A DNA stretch of 64,000 nucleotides. Source: Pterobdella sp. o SKG-2022. Lineage: Eukaryota > Annelida > Clitellata > Hirudinida > Piscicolidae. This document shows positions 42,001-54,759 of the stretch, one piece after another. Each line of letters opens with the position of its first letter. Positions within the stretch are counted from its first letter, which is position 1. The notes below the pieces were generated by a model. The model was not told the DNA's origin. It made no database searches and worked only from the letters and a program-made list of their open reading frames with translations. The stretch is taken from NCBI GenBank assembly GCA_964035795.1, contig OZ038323.1:3429381-3493380 (forward strand). Reading direction: 5' to 3'. A program made the translations under genes and the position numbers.

Positions 42001-42931
42001 TTTAAATCAAAAACTTTGATTGTTTGAGCAGCAAGAATATTTCCGTAAGCCGAACTTTAATTATGAAGTTTTTATACTTCACTTGATGATATGAGTTCAA
42101 CTTACAAAAACTTCGTGTTGAACAGCTGAAGAAATTAATTTTAATTTTAAAAAATAATAAATAAGGAAATATAAAAAAGAAAAAATATTCGAAAGAGAAA
42201 CAGAAAAGTTAATAAAAAGCAACTGTACTCAATTAACTGAATATAAATATAAAATGAGATGTATCCTACATCAAAGGAACCCAACGGATCTTTGGTTTGG
42301 TTAAAAGCCAAGGAAGTAATGATGAATCCATCAATGTCCTTATTGTGATTCATGATGGCAACTGGGGTAATTAATTAAAATTTAAAGTCAAAATTTATTG
42401 ATTTTAATTTTTTATTGAGATAATCATTATCATCATCACATTATTTTTATCATTATTATTCTTGTAATAAATGGAAAATTATTTCAATAGTTATTTTGAA
42501 CATCATCTAAATCATTCTCACCGCCATTTTCCAGGACTCTCACCTCTATTTTTTCAACGACCACCATTACCACCACTCTATTAGACCCCTTCTTTCTCCC
42601 CTCCCCTCCTATCACCGCCACCATCGCCACCCTTCAGTTACAACCACTACCATCATTACCACCATCTACACTCCTACCACTTCATCATCATCACCACCCT
42701 CATTAACACCCCTACTCACCACCACCATAACTCACGTGTATATCTCTCTCCAGGTTCAAACTCTCCAATACTGCCTCCTTCATCATCCACTATATCTACT
42801 TTGTAACCACCATCACCAGACATGCGGGCGTTGATAGTTCGCGAAGGGTTTCTCTTGCATTCTTCCAGCATGTATGCCTGCGCCCAAATGGAACCGATGA
42901 GAAGTATTATAAAATGGAATTTCGTCAGCAT
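33035..42931 (-). CDS. SPON1: F-spondin-like matricellular protein with four Kunitz domains
   Basis: Exons in order: 42736-42931, 42270-42361, 41781-41908, 41543-41616, 41211-41312, 40636-40787, (one not found), 38754-38870, 37311-37417, 36998-37110, 36577-36692, 36403-36458, 36174-36273, 35910-36048, 35560-35630, 35197-35305, 34867-34946, 33751-34758, 33035-33573. The start ATG opens a signal peptide (ending IWAQA). A Reeler domain follows, then Spondin_N (KECCACGSAKYEMLFEGIWS, NIVGASHIEDYHIWKYGGYA, MLGPSPDW, VVDLLPWDAGTD). Next are two thrombospondin type 1 repeats (DWHDWSRCSVTCG, QWSEWSPCSTTCG), one Kunitz domain split over two exons, three more Kunitz domains in one exon, a Thr-rich linker, a third repeat (KWTSWSQCSATCGKG) and a fourth that is interrupted. 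Residues after the second Kunitz Cys are R, N, M and R. F-spondin is a secreted adhesion and axon-guidance protein; Kunitz domains occur in nematode and insect relatives. An exon between 40636 and 38870 is required by phase but I could not find it. Confidence 0.93.
37430..37740. repeat. Imperfect (GGAT)n repeat in F-spondin intron
   Basis: Degenerate GGAT/GAAT repeats with GATGGATGG, GATAGATGG and TGGATAGATAG variants. No coding content. Confidence 0.75.
38223..38401 (-). mobile_element. tRNA-derived SINE, copy 2
   Basis: Same element as at 11419-11591, same orientation. The minus strand has the degenerate head, box B-like CGGGTTCGATCCCGC, the body GTGTTTTCACTACATTAAAT, and a tail with AAAGCGCTTTATAAATACTG. 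It lies in an F-spondin intron, on the same strand as the gene. Confidence 0.85.
42003..42150. repeat. Foldback element, copy B
   Basis: Degenerate inverted repeat around about 42075. Its right half shares GAGTTCAACTTAC, AAACTTCGTGTT with the hairpin at 2703-2841, and its left half begins AAATCAAAAACTTT like that element. Intronic in F-spondin. Confidence 0.65.
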
Positions 42932-43952
42932 TTTTTGATTTTTTTTTTGCTTTTGGCTATTTTAATAACTGGTTTTATTGTTTTTTTTTGTTTTTTTTTA
43001 GTTTATTGTTATTTTTATCGATATAAACATTTTTTTCAATTAAATAAATTTTTTGTTTTTTTTATTTAAATGATTTTAATTTAAATTTAAATCTGAAATT
43101 TTAACAGCAGATAATTCGGCCTACCTACAGCTACTCTGCATTAAGTATCTTTCCACAGTGAGTAATAATAAGAGAAATAATAACAAAAAAAATAATAACA
43201 AAAAAAATAATAACGAAAAAATAATAAAGTTTTGACAATGATGATGATTATTTTCATGAATGAGTGTGAGTTTAAAACAAGAACAAAGATAAACTTTTCT
43301 TTAATTGTATGTTTTGATTTTCAAAGGCGATTTAGAGCTTCTGAGAACAATTTTCATTGTTGTGTTATGAGTTAAATAATCATATTAAAATACCATTTGT
43401 TTGAATTTTTAATGAGTTACATATAAATTGAACTTTAGAAAACATAAAAATTATTCCAAATTTTATCTCAATCCTTTAAGAGCATTTCCAGAACATATGC
43501 CAAATGTCTCAAGTTTGATTATAAAGGTCACAAAAAGGCTGAAAAAACGAACTTTTGCACGACAGTTCAGAAACATCAGAAGTATCATAAACACTTTAGT
43601 CTAAATGGAAAATTTCAACAAAATTGCACTAATATGATGTCTAGTTTTTAATTCATTATCTTTAAAGAAATAGTTAAAGAAGATGTCGGTTAAAAAGTAT
43701 TGAATCTCTTCCGCTTTAATTGAAAACTCTCAATCTAGTCTTATAATTAGCTTCATTATGATTATAGGGCGTTTTGTAGATTTTGGAGTTACGAATGTTG
43801 TAATGATTTATTTTTGTTTTGAGCGATGATTAACATGTGTTCAAAAAAAAATTTTTTTTTTAATTGAAGAAGTTTAATAAAAATGTAAAACTTTTATAAA
43901 ACTATCTATAAAATTTATCCAATTTGATTTGTTTTTAAAGCTTTTAAAAATA
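42932..43952. other. Spacer between F-spondin start and tRNA-Tyr
   Basis: A/T-rich with AAT/AAAATAA runs at 43160-43230. It should hold the F-spondin promoter, but no motif or exon stands out. Confidence 0.5.
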
Positions 43953-44041
43953 TCCCGTGATAGCTCAGTTGGTAGAGCGGGGGACTGTAGTGGTAAAACC
44001 TAGATATCCCTAGGTCGGCGGTTCGACTCCGTCTCGCGGGA
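43953..44041 (+). tRNA. trnY: tRNA-Tyr (GTA) with a short intron
   Basis: Acceptor stem TCCCGTG pairs with CGCGGGA at the 3' end. Box A is TAGCTCAGTTGGTAGAGC and box B is CGGTTCGACTCC. The anticodon arm reads GGGGGACTGTAG with anticodon GTA at 43987-43989. An intron of about 15 bases (near 43991-44005) follows the base after the anticodon, as is usual for eukaryotic tRNA-Tyr. TTTTT tracts flank the gene; TTTTT just downstream can end Pol III transcription. Confidence 0.95.
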
Positions 44042-45639
44042 TTTTTACACCTTTGTAAATTTTTTAAAATTAAATGCGAGGCATTTTTTTTCGAAATTTT
44101 TCAACTTTATATTAACTTTTGCGATTGCATGCATGAATCTAGAAAATTTTAATTAATAATGTTTTTTTCAACAAAACTTGAAAAATAACAAACCTCATAT
44201 GATTTAGAAACAAAAAATCATCTCGAATTTTGAAGAATTTAGACTATGATTCTATTATTAAATTAAACATAACACCCTAAACTCCTCGAAATTTTTCCTA
44301 TACAGTATCATTTCTTTCACAACGGTCTGGATACTTACGTCTCCAATGTTTCCAAACAGAATTTCATCATTGATGACATCTTTAAGCAGATACTCACCGT
44401 CATCCGCACACTCAAATCATATAGCTTCAGGCAGTGTCAAGGGAGGTCTGGCATTTTGTTGTCTTATCCGCATTTTTCTCTTTCATCGCTCTAAACCTAT
44501 GGAAAAAAGGTCTTATAAGAGTCGAAAAAATCGTGTGCTGCATTTTCAACCCTTTTTTAAGAACTTTTTGTCTATTTTTTTTGCAGTTTCGAGTTTTCTT
44601 TCGCCAAAAATGGCATTTTTACCGTCATCTTTAGGGTGAGTACTGAATCATTTGGGGTCGACTCCGAACAACCCGCTGGGGAATCTTCTGAGTTGGGCCT
44701 TCTTGGTCTTCTCGTGTTTATGTTATTTATAAGATTTTCAATGAAGTATTTAAGCTTGAATAACAAAATCTTTTGAAAGCAAACATTGTCATCTAGATAG
44801 TTTAACCAACCCTGTTTAATAGCACTCAGTGTTTGTTCGTATTTTTTTATTTCAGTATTTACTTAATGAATACACTTTCTATAAATACCATTAGTTAAAA
44901 AAAGTTGAGCGTATTCTCTAGGTCTGAACTTGAATGAAATTCATTGAACTCTTAACTCAGCAAAATCATCAGTTGCTTAGAATTGAACAAAATGCTATCA
45001 AAGCTGTTGACATTTTCTTTGACCGCTAGATAAATCCAAGCTATGTAAAACGCTACAATATTTGATCAACTGCAAATATGGTACCCTAGTGTGAGATGAT
45101 GATCTCCCATATTTTCCATATCTTGGACGAAGTTGCCAGATCTGCTATCGCTCACTTTTTCAACCCAGTTTTATATTTGTAATTATAGAAACCTAATAAT
45201 AATAAAGCACTGAAAGCAGTACGCAAGATTTGTTATTTTTGATGGTTTGTTTTGAGAGATAAATCATGTAGAAGCTTAGACTGAAAAGAAAATTTATGAC
45301 TTTGATGAATTATTTGATACAAGCTGGGAAGAATTAATAAAAGATTTGAAAAATGATTTGTATCCCTTCTCAAAAACTTTCCGATGAAGTTATTGAAAGA
45401 AATGTTCTCGAATATATGATGATTCGAAAAATATTAATTGAAGGTTGTAATTATGACATTCATGAAATATTACTAGTTTATTTCTGTAATAATCGTTTGG
45501 AAACGAAATAATTTTTAGTTTAGTTTTTCATTTCTTCAATCTGACGTAAAAAATACAAAATTACTGAAAACTGGAACATTTTATCTTAAAAAATATATTT
45601 ATTCAAAAACATATACTCATTAATATATAGTTAGTGTTC
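44042..45639. other. Spacer with decayed repeat-like sequence
   Basis: The part from about 44330 to 44740 is richer in GC than its surroundings and has fragments of coding-like frames on the minus strand (ECADDGEYLLKDVINDEILF followed by a GTAAGT; another with RRPRRPNSEDSPAGC) interrupted by stops. I read it as a decayed mobile element of unknown type. Nothing clear from 44750 to 45640. Confidence 0.3.
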
Positions 45640-46694
45640 GTTATGAAGACACTAGAAAGTTAATGAGATGACTTCAAGAGGAAAAACAATGTTCTTTCTG
45701 CTGATGTCTATAAAGCAATCGACATGATCTCAAAGAAAAAGTGTCTTCAGATCCTTGAAGAACATGATGATGATGAGATTTGGATGATGCGTTACCACAT
45801 GGCTTCTAGTACGTCGTGTGTGAAGATTGGTGACAGCTATGAAGAAGAACTGAAAACCAACATTGGTGCACCTTTAGGGGATTGTCTATCACTAATATTT
45901 TTTAGAATATACTTATTCAAAGCAACGAAATAAGAGAAAATCAACATACATTACCAAAATTTCAATGAATTTACGTATGCTGACAATCAAAACTTTTATT
46001 CTTCAGATAAGCAAACAATAGAAAACATATTACAAATAATTTCTGAAATATACTCAAATTTCAATCTGAAGATAAATTCTTCAAAAACAGCAACATTTAA
46101 AACAAACAACTTAGGAAACACAAAAATACTTGGCACAATATTGAGCACGTCAAAATAACTACAAGAAAGAATAAGGAAAGCAAACACAATAGCAATAAAA
46201 AATCAATTTAACATCCAAGAAAAATTAAATTAAAAAATAGAATTAGAATATACACCACCTACATCCGACCTATACTTTTATACAATTGCTCAACTTAGAC
46301 TCCAGTGGAAGAACCTTTCAAGAGGATTGAAACGTTCGAAAGAAAATGCTTAAGGAAAGTATTTCGGGTTTTTACCCAAACAGCATGACGAATAAAGAAC
46401 TTATGAAACAAAGCAATCTCGAAGATATAAGAAAAATAATTGAAGAGAAGATGGAGCTACCTTGGTCACATTCTTAGAGGACCAAATCATTTACCGATGT
46501 CGACTGAACATAAAAATGCCTTGTATGGGGAAAGGAAAAAAGGACGCCCACGAACAAATATGGCAACTGTCATGGAAAACGATCTGGATAAAAAAAGACT
46601 TTTGAGCGAAAAACTAGCTCAAAACAGAGAAGACGGGAAAAAACTTTCGTTCCAAATTATGTGCTACGATCTCTCCCCGATACCAGAGAATTGA
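45640..46694 (+). pseudogene. Dead LINE reverse transcriptase, second family
   Basis: Plus-strand fragments of a non-LTR RT: AIDMISKKKCLQILEEH, then TNIGAPLGDCLS, then at 45976-45987 YADN where the catalytic motif should be YADD. Further on come NRIRIYTTYIRPILLYN and the C-terminal RRWSYLGHILRGPNH and ERKKGRPRTNM. Stops and frameshifts separate the pieces (for example at 45933, 46158 and near 46232). The N-terminal endonuclease is absent or unrecognisable. Confidence 0.8.
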
Positions 46695-47042
46695 AAAATT
46701 CAATTCACTTGTGATATGATTAATAATATTAGTCAGTTTTCTTTTCAAGGAGAATTAAAATTATTTTCGTATAAGAATTTATTATAATTGTTAGCCTTTT
46801 TTTAAATTTTATCAAAGAATTGTTGTGCTTTGTTCATCGTATAATACTGATTGATTTTTTTTACTTAAAAATTTGATAAAATTAGAAAAAAAAACTTTTG
46901 TTTTATTTGACCAAAACTAGAAAACATTAAATTATTGAAAAAAAAAATTATAAGGCAAATTTTAAATTTTGTTTCTAAATACAAAACGCCACTATAGCCA
47001 CAAGTAGTAACACTTCCACTTACAACACACATCTTCACAGAC
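46695..47042. other. Short spacer after the LINE
   Basis: A/T-rich, probably the 3' UTR of the CRELD gene on the minus strand. Nothing else seen. Confidence 0.4.
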
Positions 47043-50000
47043 TCATAACTCATCTTTTCCATCTTTCTTGCTACCACTCTCCTTCTTGAAACTACCTTCC
47101 ATCTTGATATATTCATCTTCCTCTGGTTGCATGGGATCTCCGAGTTTTGAGATGTCTTCTTTATTGAATCCATTTGGTCCTGCTGTCACTTGCTGTACAT
47201 CTGCATATTGAGTTTTTGTCATTTTTCTCTTCGCTTCTTCTTCGCTCAAAGCCTCTTCTTTTTTGCCTTTTTTCGTTTTTTTCACAGCTGTATGTTGATG
47301 GAAAATAAATAATAAAATAATGCTAAATTTAATAACAATAAAATCACTACAATGAAATTCCATTCAATTTATTTGAAAGAACATTGGAAGAATTGTGATA
47401 AAGCACCTTTAATGATGAAAAATACATTATTTTAACAAAATTAGCAAACTAATACTAAATTCAAAACCACATTTTGTCACCAGCAAACTAACGTATATTC
47501 TTCTTGAAGCAAGGGCTGTCATTTCTCCTCACATAACCTTCCTTACACACACACGAGAATGACCCTTTTTTGTTCACGCACACCTCGTTAACATCCTTGC
47601 ACGCCTCTGCAGCTTCACACTCATCCACATCTAAATTTGCATGTGCGATGAAGAACGATTTATATTATCATTACTATTATTATTAATGTTGTACATAATA
47701 TAGAAAGGTCGATCTAACATTTTTTTTGCAATGTATAAAAAACCAAGCCGATTACGTTGGCTATCAAAACGAACTCAATAAAGTTATCCCATAAACGTGC
47801 AAGCCTTCAATATAGCAACCTAGCGCTTCTGAGGTTAATCATTGAAGACTACGCATGATTTAACACAAATAACTACTACTATCATTGTCAATACAGATAG
47901 TGGTATTATTACTATTACAAACAATAAGAATAAAAACTGTGAAAAAAAAAATAAAAATAATACTTAATAAATAAGTCAAATATAAATAAATCAAACCTTG
48001 ACAGACGCCATCGATCAGACTCCACCCCTCTTCACATGATTGACATATGAGTTCTGACGTGCACCCGTTACATGGACTTTTGCACGCTGTTGCATCATCA
48101 TCATTGTTAATCGTCATCATGCAAGTTGTATGTTAACCTTCATCATTATCCTCATCATTGTTTGGAAATATTTATCATTATCATTGCTGCTCATCAAAAC
48201 TAATTATCGTTATCCTCATTACATATCAACATTGATCATCATTATCATCATCAATCTACATTCGTTCTCATAAATTGAAAAATTAAAGCTATTTTCAAAA
48301 AAAACAATAATAATAATAATAACAATAATAATTCATCGTTATTTACCCTACCCTTCATTAAAAAGAACTATAAAAAAGGCTTAATCAAACTAATATGCTT
48401 TCACCCGCATTATGTCATCATTGGTGGTATCATAATTAATATATCTAACGTATGCACTCAAAAGATCCGAGAGTGTTAGAGCAGTATTGTGACGGTGTGC
48501 AGTTGTGTGTGTTTGATTCGCATTCATCTACATCTGTCAGCGGAATAGGTGGTCTACATTATTACATAACTATTAATATGAAACTTACTATTGATACTAA
48601 TAATAAACACTAAGACTAGTATTATAGATATAATAAATATAATAACTTTTAGTTTTATTCTTCAAAAATAGGAAATTTTCAGATAAAAAATATGAGAAAA
48701 TGATAGCAATAATAATAGCGCTGATAAAAATAATAAAAACAACCTTGGCAGCCAAGTTCAGAGGCCTGCCAGCCAGGAGCGCATGAGTCACAAGAAGAAG
48801 GAGAGGAGTCTGTGCACGAGCTGTGGCAGGCTGAGTGGCATGCTGGTGGTAATAACGATAATAACAATTATTTGTATTACTATTATAAAAATTTTAATGG
48901 TATTAACAGAAAATATAAGAAAAACGTAAAGAAAGTACTTAATGGAAAATGTCACTGAAAATATATATTTGGTGAAAGTTCGATACGTTTCAAGTGCATT
49001 TTTATCAATTTCTGTGAACGAACCGAGACAACGGCCATCTTTCTCATAGAACTTGGCTGCACAACTGTTGCAATGGTCATCACCACCCCCGTCACACCCC
49101 TCACACGCCTTGTCGCAGTCTGTCGTGTGGTATTAACATCATAGTGATGCCATTACTTTAATTTTTATTAGTTGTGGTAGTAGTATTAGCTGTAGTGAAT
49201 TTCGCCTTATTTTATCATCAATAATATTACTGATAATAGCTCTAATGTATTTTACTTATACTTCTAATTTTATTTTCACTAAAGAAATATTCAAAGTATT
49301 TAACGTAGTATTAGCGTCAGTTTTGAAACTCCGTAGCAGTAAATGCAGTATTAGTATAAGGTGTTCCCACGCACAAAACAAACTCACGCACACACATACC
49401 TACACACTGGTAAGATCCAGCTTCATTGGCACAGAACTGATGTGGCGGGCATTTAGTTGCATCATTGCATTCGTTAATGTCTTAGGTGGTATGAATTTTG
49501 TTGTCATAATGATAAGTATAATTATTTTCATAATTACTATAATAAAGAGTTGTTGAAGCTTTTTTCATCAAAATGTTGAATCCATCACTCAATGACCATA
49601 GAGACATTAAAAACCTTTTGTTATTTAGAAATAGAATAACATAATTATTTGGCGTAGATTGATCAGTAATGGTGCACTCCTCTCAGAAGAAAACCGTCTA
49701 AACGCAAAATTAAAACGCATAAGACGCAAAGCTGGAGAAGGTGCACCAGAGAGATTTCCCACACACTGGTGCCAAACATACGGAAGAGGTTTTCTGGCGC
49801 GAATCAGTCCGATCAGCCACACAAGAACACACAGATAAGAGCTATTTTATCTTTATTTCATCTTATTTATTTCTATTCATTTAATATTTTACTTTTATTT
49901 TGTTCTTCTATTATTACTATTATTATTATCATTACTATTATAGCTCACTTATTCATTCTTATTTATTGATTTATTTCATGATAATATTTATTTTCATCTC

Positions 50001-52545
50001 TTATTATGATAATTTTCTATACATCTTCATTTAGTAAAACATATATGTATATATAAATAAATAAATAAATAAATAATATTTTTTTCTTTGTTGCCATGGT
50101 CATATTCGAACACGATTGACGGACAACAACAATAACATTATTGTTGCGCTATATTTAATGCTAATTCATTAACTTGGAAGCAAGCCATTCCAACTACAAC
50201 TAATATTGATGATAACAAAAGCAATGGAATTATCATAGCAACCCACCCACACATCTGCCATCCTCATCCCTCCTCCAGCCCTCCTTGCACTCATCACACG
50301 TGACACTGTCTCCTGATGTGCACTTGTTAGCGCATGAGGATGGACAGGCTGTGTTGGTGTTGTTAATGATGGTATTAGTTTTATTAGTATTTAAACTTAA
50401 TGATACCTTTATTATAAATGGGACAGAAAATAATAATAGTAATGAATAATATTATCATAAATTTATCAATTATCAAGCTAATCAATTGAAAATTCGAATC
50501 CTACCCAGACAAGTAATGCTCTTAACTTTACGATCATCGTCGTCGTCGTCATCATCATCACCCTCATCATCGTCGTCATCATCCTTATAATATTCGACGT
50601 TTCCTGCATAGAACCCATCAGCACAATTATGACACACTTCGCCGACGTACCCCTCGTTGCAAGTGCATTTGCCTGTGCCATCTCTGTAACCGCTGTCCTG
50701 GACGCGTGTGTTTGTGTAAATGTGTGTGAATCAAGCCGTTCAATATGAAAACTCTAAGACTACATAAAATGCTCACCCTCACAACCACCACACCAACCTT
50801 ACAGATTCCTCTTCCTCCACAGGGATTTGAAGCTCCTCCCTTACACTCCTCACACTTCTTCCCATACGTGCCATTGTTGCAACATACTGTAGTGAAAAGT
50901 TCAAGTATGTATATTGGGACTGTTATTAGTTTAGTTCAAGATTTATTATGAATTTATATCACACCAATTCCTTATATCGATTTTATTTTCAAATTTTTAT
51001 TTAATGAATAATTAAGTTGTTAAGATAATCATAGCACTAAAGCTCAAATCTCTTATACCCATGAAAGTGCAAGCTACATTACTCTTATTCTAGCATTATA
51101 ACTTATTCCATTAATTAAATGTTATCCTCAGTAAAAACAGAACAAAATTCAAATAACAATAGTATAAGCAGCATGAGTTTATAACCGAACTGAAGATCGG
51201 AAGCACTACTACTAATACTATTTATAATAGATAATAATAAGATAATTAATATTTTCATTATTTATAAAAGTACTGGCTGAAGAATAATTATAACAGAACC
51301 ATATTAATATTATATTCCTCAGTTCACTGTGGAATATAAGTTTACTTTACAGTTTTATGCAAAGCGGCATTAGCACATATTATTATGTAAAAATTAGAGA
51401 TATATAAAGTTTTAAAAATTATCATTTCAATTGAGTAAATTTTAAAAAATCATTTTTAGTGAAGGCGGTTTAAATGCCATTCAAAACTGGAATATATCTC
51501 TTTAAGCTCTTACTTTTTAGTGTATCTATACAAAGAAAATGTTCTAAATTTTTTTTTCTATCATCATCATCTTCGCCGTCGTCATCTTCATCATCGTCAT
51601 CGTCGTCATCAGCATGATAAATTTCAAACCACCAGTTTTCTATCAATTCTTCTGTTTCTTCAACAAGTGAATGACACTGTCAATCATATAATGTTTCTAT
51701 AGGGTATTTATTTTTGAATATTTTTGGTAATATGAATGATGAGTTTATGAAATAACTGTAATGACTTTAGCTTTTTCTCCTTCTTCACAGCTGTACTCTA
51801 AAATTTCTATGAGCCTTGTTTCACTAAAAGATTAAATTTATATTAATATTTTAAACTTTATGTTGACTCTATATGTTTAAGTAATTTTTTCCCTAGTCTA
51901 AAAATTATACTTTTTTTTAAGTACACTTGCCAAGGTAAATGCATAAAATTATATATTATATAACTATACCATAAACAACTTTACCATAATTTTTCAAAAA
52001 CATTCAAGTGCCTCTGAAGCAAATTTTTCAGTAAGTAGTGCATTATAAAAATCTTAATCCTAATACTTTGAAATCTATATTATGAAGCATAACAAGCCTT
52101 TTTAGATATTTGCCCAACTTTCTTTCTTCCCAGTTTGTGTTGCCTCCTCCAAAATTGTATTTTAATGTGTTCTTGATGCCCTGTGATGATTCAACATTGG
52201 TATTTTATTTTGTGGAGAAAGTTATTAGATGAAAGTACTATAAGACTATAAGTATATCATTAAAAGTGGTACATTATTATAAAGATTTACACTATTTAAT
52301 TGATTATTATTATTATTTACGAAGGTTTTCAAATTCTTATGAGTTTTAAATATTACTTCATATATGACATAAATACATGGTTAATACTGCTTTAGATAAA
52401 ATTAATTTTGAACCTTTTTGAAATTCTTTGCAAAAGTTCTACATGTATCACATTTTGATCGTTTAGAAGCAAGAGAGAAATCTATCAGTACTAGAACAAC
52501 TACACTGTAGAAAACAAATTTTATGAAACTAAAAGTGCTGGACAT
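47043..52545 (-). CDS. CRELD2: CRELD family ER protein with KDEL tail and acidic insertions
   Basis: Fourteen exons join in phase to 553 residues: 52414-52545, 52098-52180, 51757-51823, 51514-51676, 50798-50886, 50505-50697, 50247-50348, 49400-49480, 49024-49119, 48744-48842, 48450-48533, 47997-48086, 47493-47630, 47043-47287. A signal peptide leads to KCDTC, the CxxC of the CRELD N-terminal domain. [14 protein letters not shown] follows, then the WW pair (NWWFEIYH), EGF-like repeats, furin-like Cys repeats and calcium-binding EGF repeats starting DVDEC or DINEC. The C-terminus is GKDEL, an ER retrieval signal. CRELD2 is an ER-stress protein with thiol-isomerase activity; CRELD1 is membrane-bound, and no membrane helix is seen here. 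Vertebrate proteins have about 350-420 residues; the extra length comes from added furin/EGF units and from Asp runs at about 117-134 and 217-235, encoded by GAT/GAC repeats. The intron after 52098 has a GC donor. Confidence 0.95.
50887..51513. other. CRELD intron
   Basis: A/T-rich intron with no repeat element or exon that I can support. Confidence 0.6.
52008..52072 (+). repeat. Solo LINE tail
   Basis: GCCTCTGAAGCAA, then GCATTATAAAAATCTTAAT, matches the 3' tail of the CR1/L2-like LINE at 8338-8868 (GCCTCTGAAGCAA ... GCGCTATAAAAATCTTAAT). A short 3' remnant in a CRELD intron. Confidence 0.6.
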
Positions 52546-53116
52546 TTAAAAAAATCTCAATTAAATTTTATCAATGGAAGTATTTTTAAAACTTGAATTA
52601 TATAGTTAACTCTCAAGTTTTATATTTTTTTCTTCTAGAATTATTTAAATTCACCGTCAAAGTAACCAATAAAAAAGAGACACACGTAACCAAAAGTAAA
52701 GTTTTTTGTGTAACTTAAAAGTTTTAAATTCTAAATGTTTTTTAGATTTTTATGAACGTGTTTTGTATACTTTTTGAAAAATAATTTTATTATATTGAAG
52801 TATAGATTGAAAAATGAAAAGGAAATACGATAACAATAGTTATTCGACTTTCATGCTTTATTTCAATACCTAATAAAAAATTATGTTCTAAATTAAATTT
52901 TTAATATAACAACGTTGGGAATTTGATTATGAAGTTGTTGAAATCAGTTATAAACTTGTTAAAAATCGATAAAGCATGTTTAATTTGTGTACCGACTTCG
53001 AATAAAGTTTGAATTCTTTTACATTCGGAAAATTTAAATAAAAAATACTAAAATTAACTATTTTTACATTTATATTTAAAAAAAATAAAAATTCGAAAAA
53101 TAAAATAATCGCTTAG
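52546..53116. promoter_or_regulatory. Intergenic region between divergent CRELD and mS26 genes
   Basis: About 570 bases separate the CRELD start codon (minus) and the first mS26 exon seen (plus). The true mS26 start exon probably lies inside it, so the shared promoter may be shorter. No TATA box or other motif can be singled out in such A/T-rich DNA. Confidence 0.3.
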
Positions 53117-54759
53117 AGCACAAAAGTATGGAAGGAAAAGTACATCAGATTCAGGAAACCCCCCTGGGCCCCGTTGGCCGTCACTAAACTGCACAAAGTA
53201 ACTTTCTATAAAATTTAATAATTATTTATTTCATTATTATTATTAATATATGCCATTTTTTAATTTATCTTTTACAGTTACTTTGAAAAGATAATATTGA
53301 TATCTTAATTGTAAATTTCATTGTATTATTGTGTTGAAAGGTGAATCAGAGGCCTGAGCCAGGGGAGGAAAATGAGGAGTTGAAAATGAGGTTCAACCAC
53401 TTCAGAACCATCAGAAAGTCTTTATAGTTAGTATATTAATAACAATAATAATATTTATAAAATCAACAAAGGTAACTATAGTAAAAGCATCGCTTTTAGT
53501 TAAAACTTTTAAACTATACCAAAAATTTTAATATTCAACTCTAATAATACATTTGAGCCATGTTGTAATGTTTACAGCCATTATTTTGCAATGGAAGCTC
53601 AAAAAAAAGATGAGATCAAATTAAAAGAAATAGAGGTGTGTTTTTATTTTATTTTTATTATGCATTGTTGAATAGTAAATATTTAGTTGGATTGCTTAAA
53701 CTGGTGTGTATGGTTGTTATTTAAAGACTCAATTAGAACATTCATTTGTTGGTATATCTAGTATTTATGTCTTTACTTTTCTATAACAAATGCATTAACA
53801 TAATGACACACAGGAAATAGACAGAGGAAGACAGACAGGCACTCGGATGAAGGAAGTTCAAAAACTTAATGATGCTTGGAACAAGTCTATTCTTGATAAC
53901 AGGTTTCCATGCTATTAACTCATTGCAGTCTAATGGGCAATCCAATTCAATTTTCTTACAAATAATGAGAATATCAGCAGTATTTTTTACATTCATAAAA
54001 GAGCAAAATTAGATGAAGAGGAGCTGACAAGGGTGGAGAAAGAGATGGAAGAGGTGATGCTTAAACTGCAGAAGGATAAAGATGATCTGGAAATGGATGC
54101 TCAAACAAAGATATTGCTTGCTATGGTGCGTTTTATTTTGTGTTATTTGCGTGTGGTGACTGTTTTTAAATTTAATCTTGTTAGACTTTTTTTGATAATG
54201 GTAACTGAAGCTTTTTCTAGGGTTTCGTTTTTTTTATTCATACGCATTCGTTTCTATAGTTTAATAAATCTTTCTTCAATATGACGTATATGAAATATGG
54301 GGCCAATTGTATCAAGGTAGTATTCGTCTAAATGCCCGTCTACCATTCAAGTCAATTACATAATAGTGTTTTATATTCAGTTTTTAAAAGCTTAATGATT
54401 ATTTGGTAGTCTTCACTTTTTTTTTTTCGCTATTATCCACCCAATTTCGGGTTTATTTATACGTTATCCATATCATTATCGCATACATTAAAATAACTGC
54501 CATCATCACCCAATAGGAGAAGCGAGATTCTTTCATAACGGAAGTCGACCAATTAGATAAGGCCATAGAAGTGTCTCTAAATTCATCAAAAAACCACAAC
54601 TTCTGCATAGACCTCCAAGGAAATAAATACTACGAAACTATCGACGGGGGATTAACGGGCGCTGATGGGGCTGCTAGTAGCGGTGATGGTGAGGAGGTTG
54701 ATGGCGGCGATGATGAACTGAACGGACTTAATACTATTAAAAAAAATCCGAATAAATAA
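53117..54759 (+). CDS. MRPS26: Mitochondrial ribosomal protein mS26, first exon missing
   Basis: Exons 53117-53197, 53341-53426, 53578-53635, 53814-53902, 54002-54125 and 54517-54759 join in phase to 226 residues plus TAA. Most of the protein is a charged coiled coil (KLDEEELTRVEKEMEEVMLK), typical of this small-subunit mitoribosome protein. The family signature is near the C-terminus: FITEVDQLDKAIEVSLNSS, then KNHNFCIDLQGN, corresponding to the F-I-T-x-E-N-L...KNYNWAI region of animal mS26. The first exon seen (WKEKYIRFRKPPWAPLA) matches the region just after the mitochondrial targeting peptide; the exon with the ATG was not found. An acidic Gly/Asp-rich tail follows the conserved end. Tail to tail with the ADD-domain gene. 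Confidence 0.85.
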
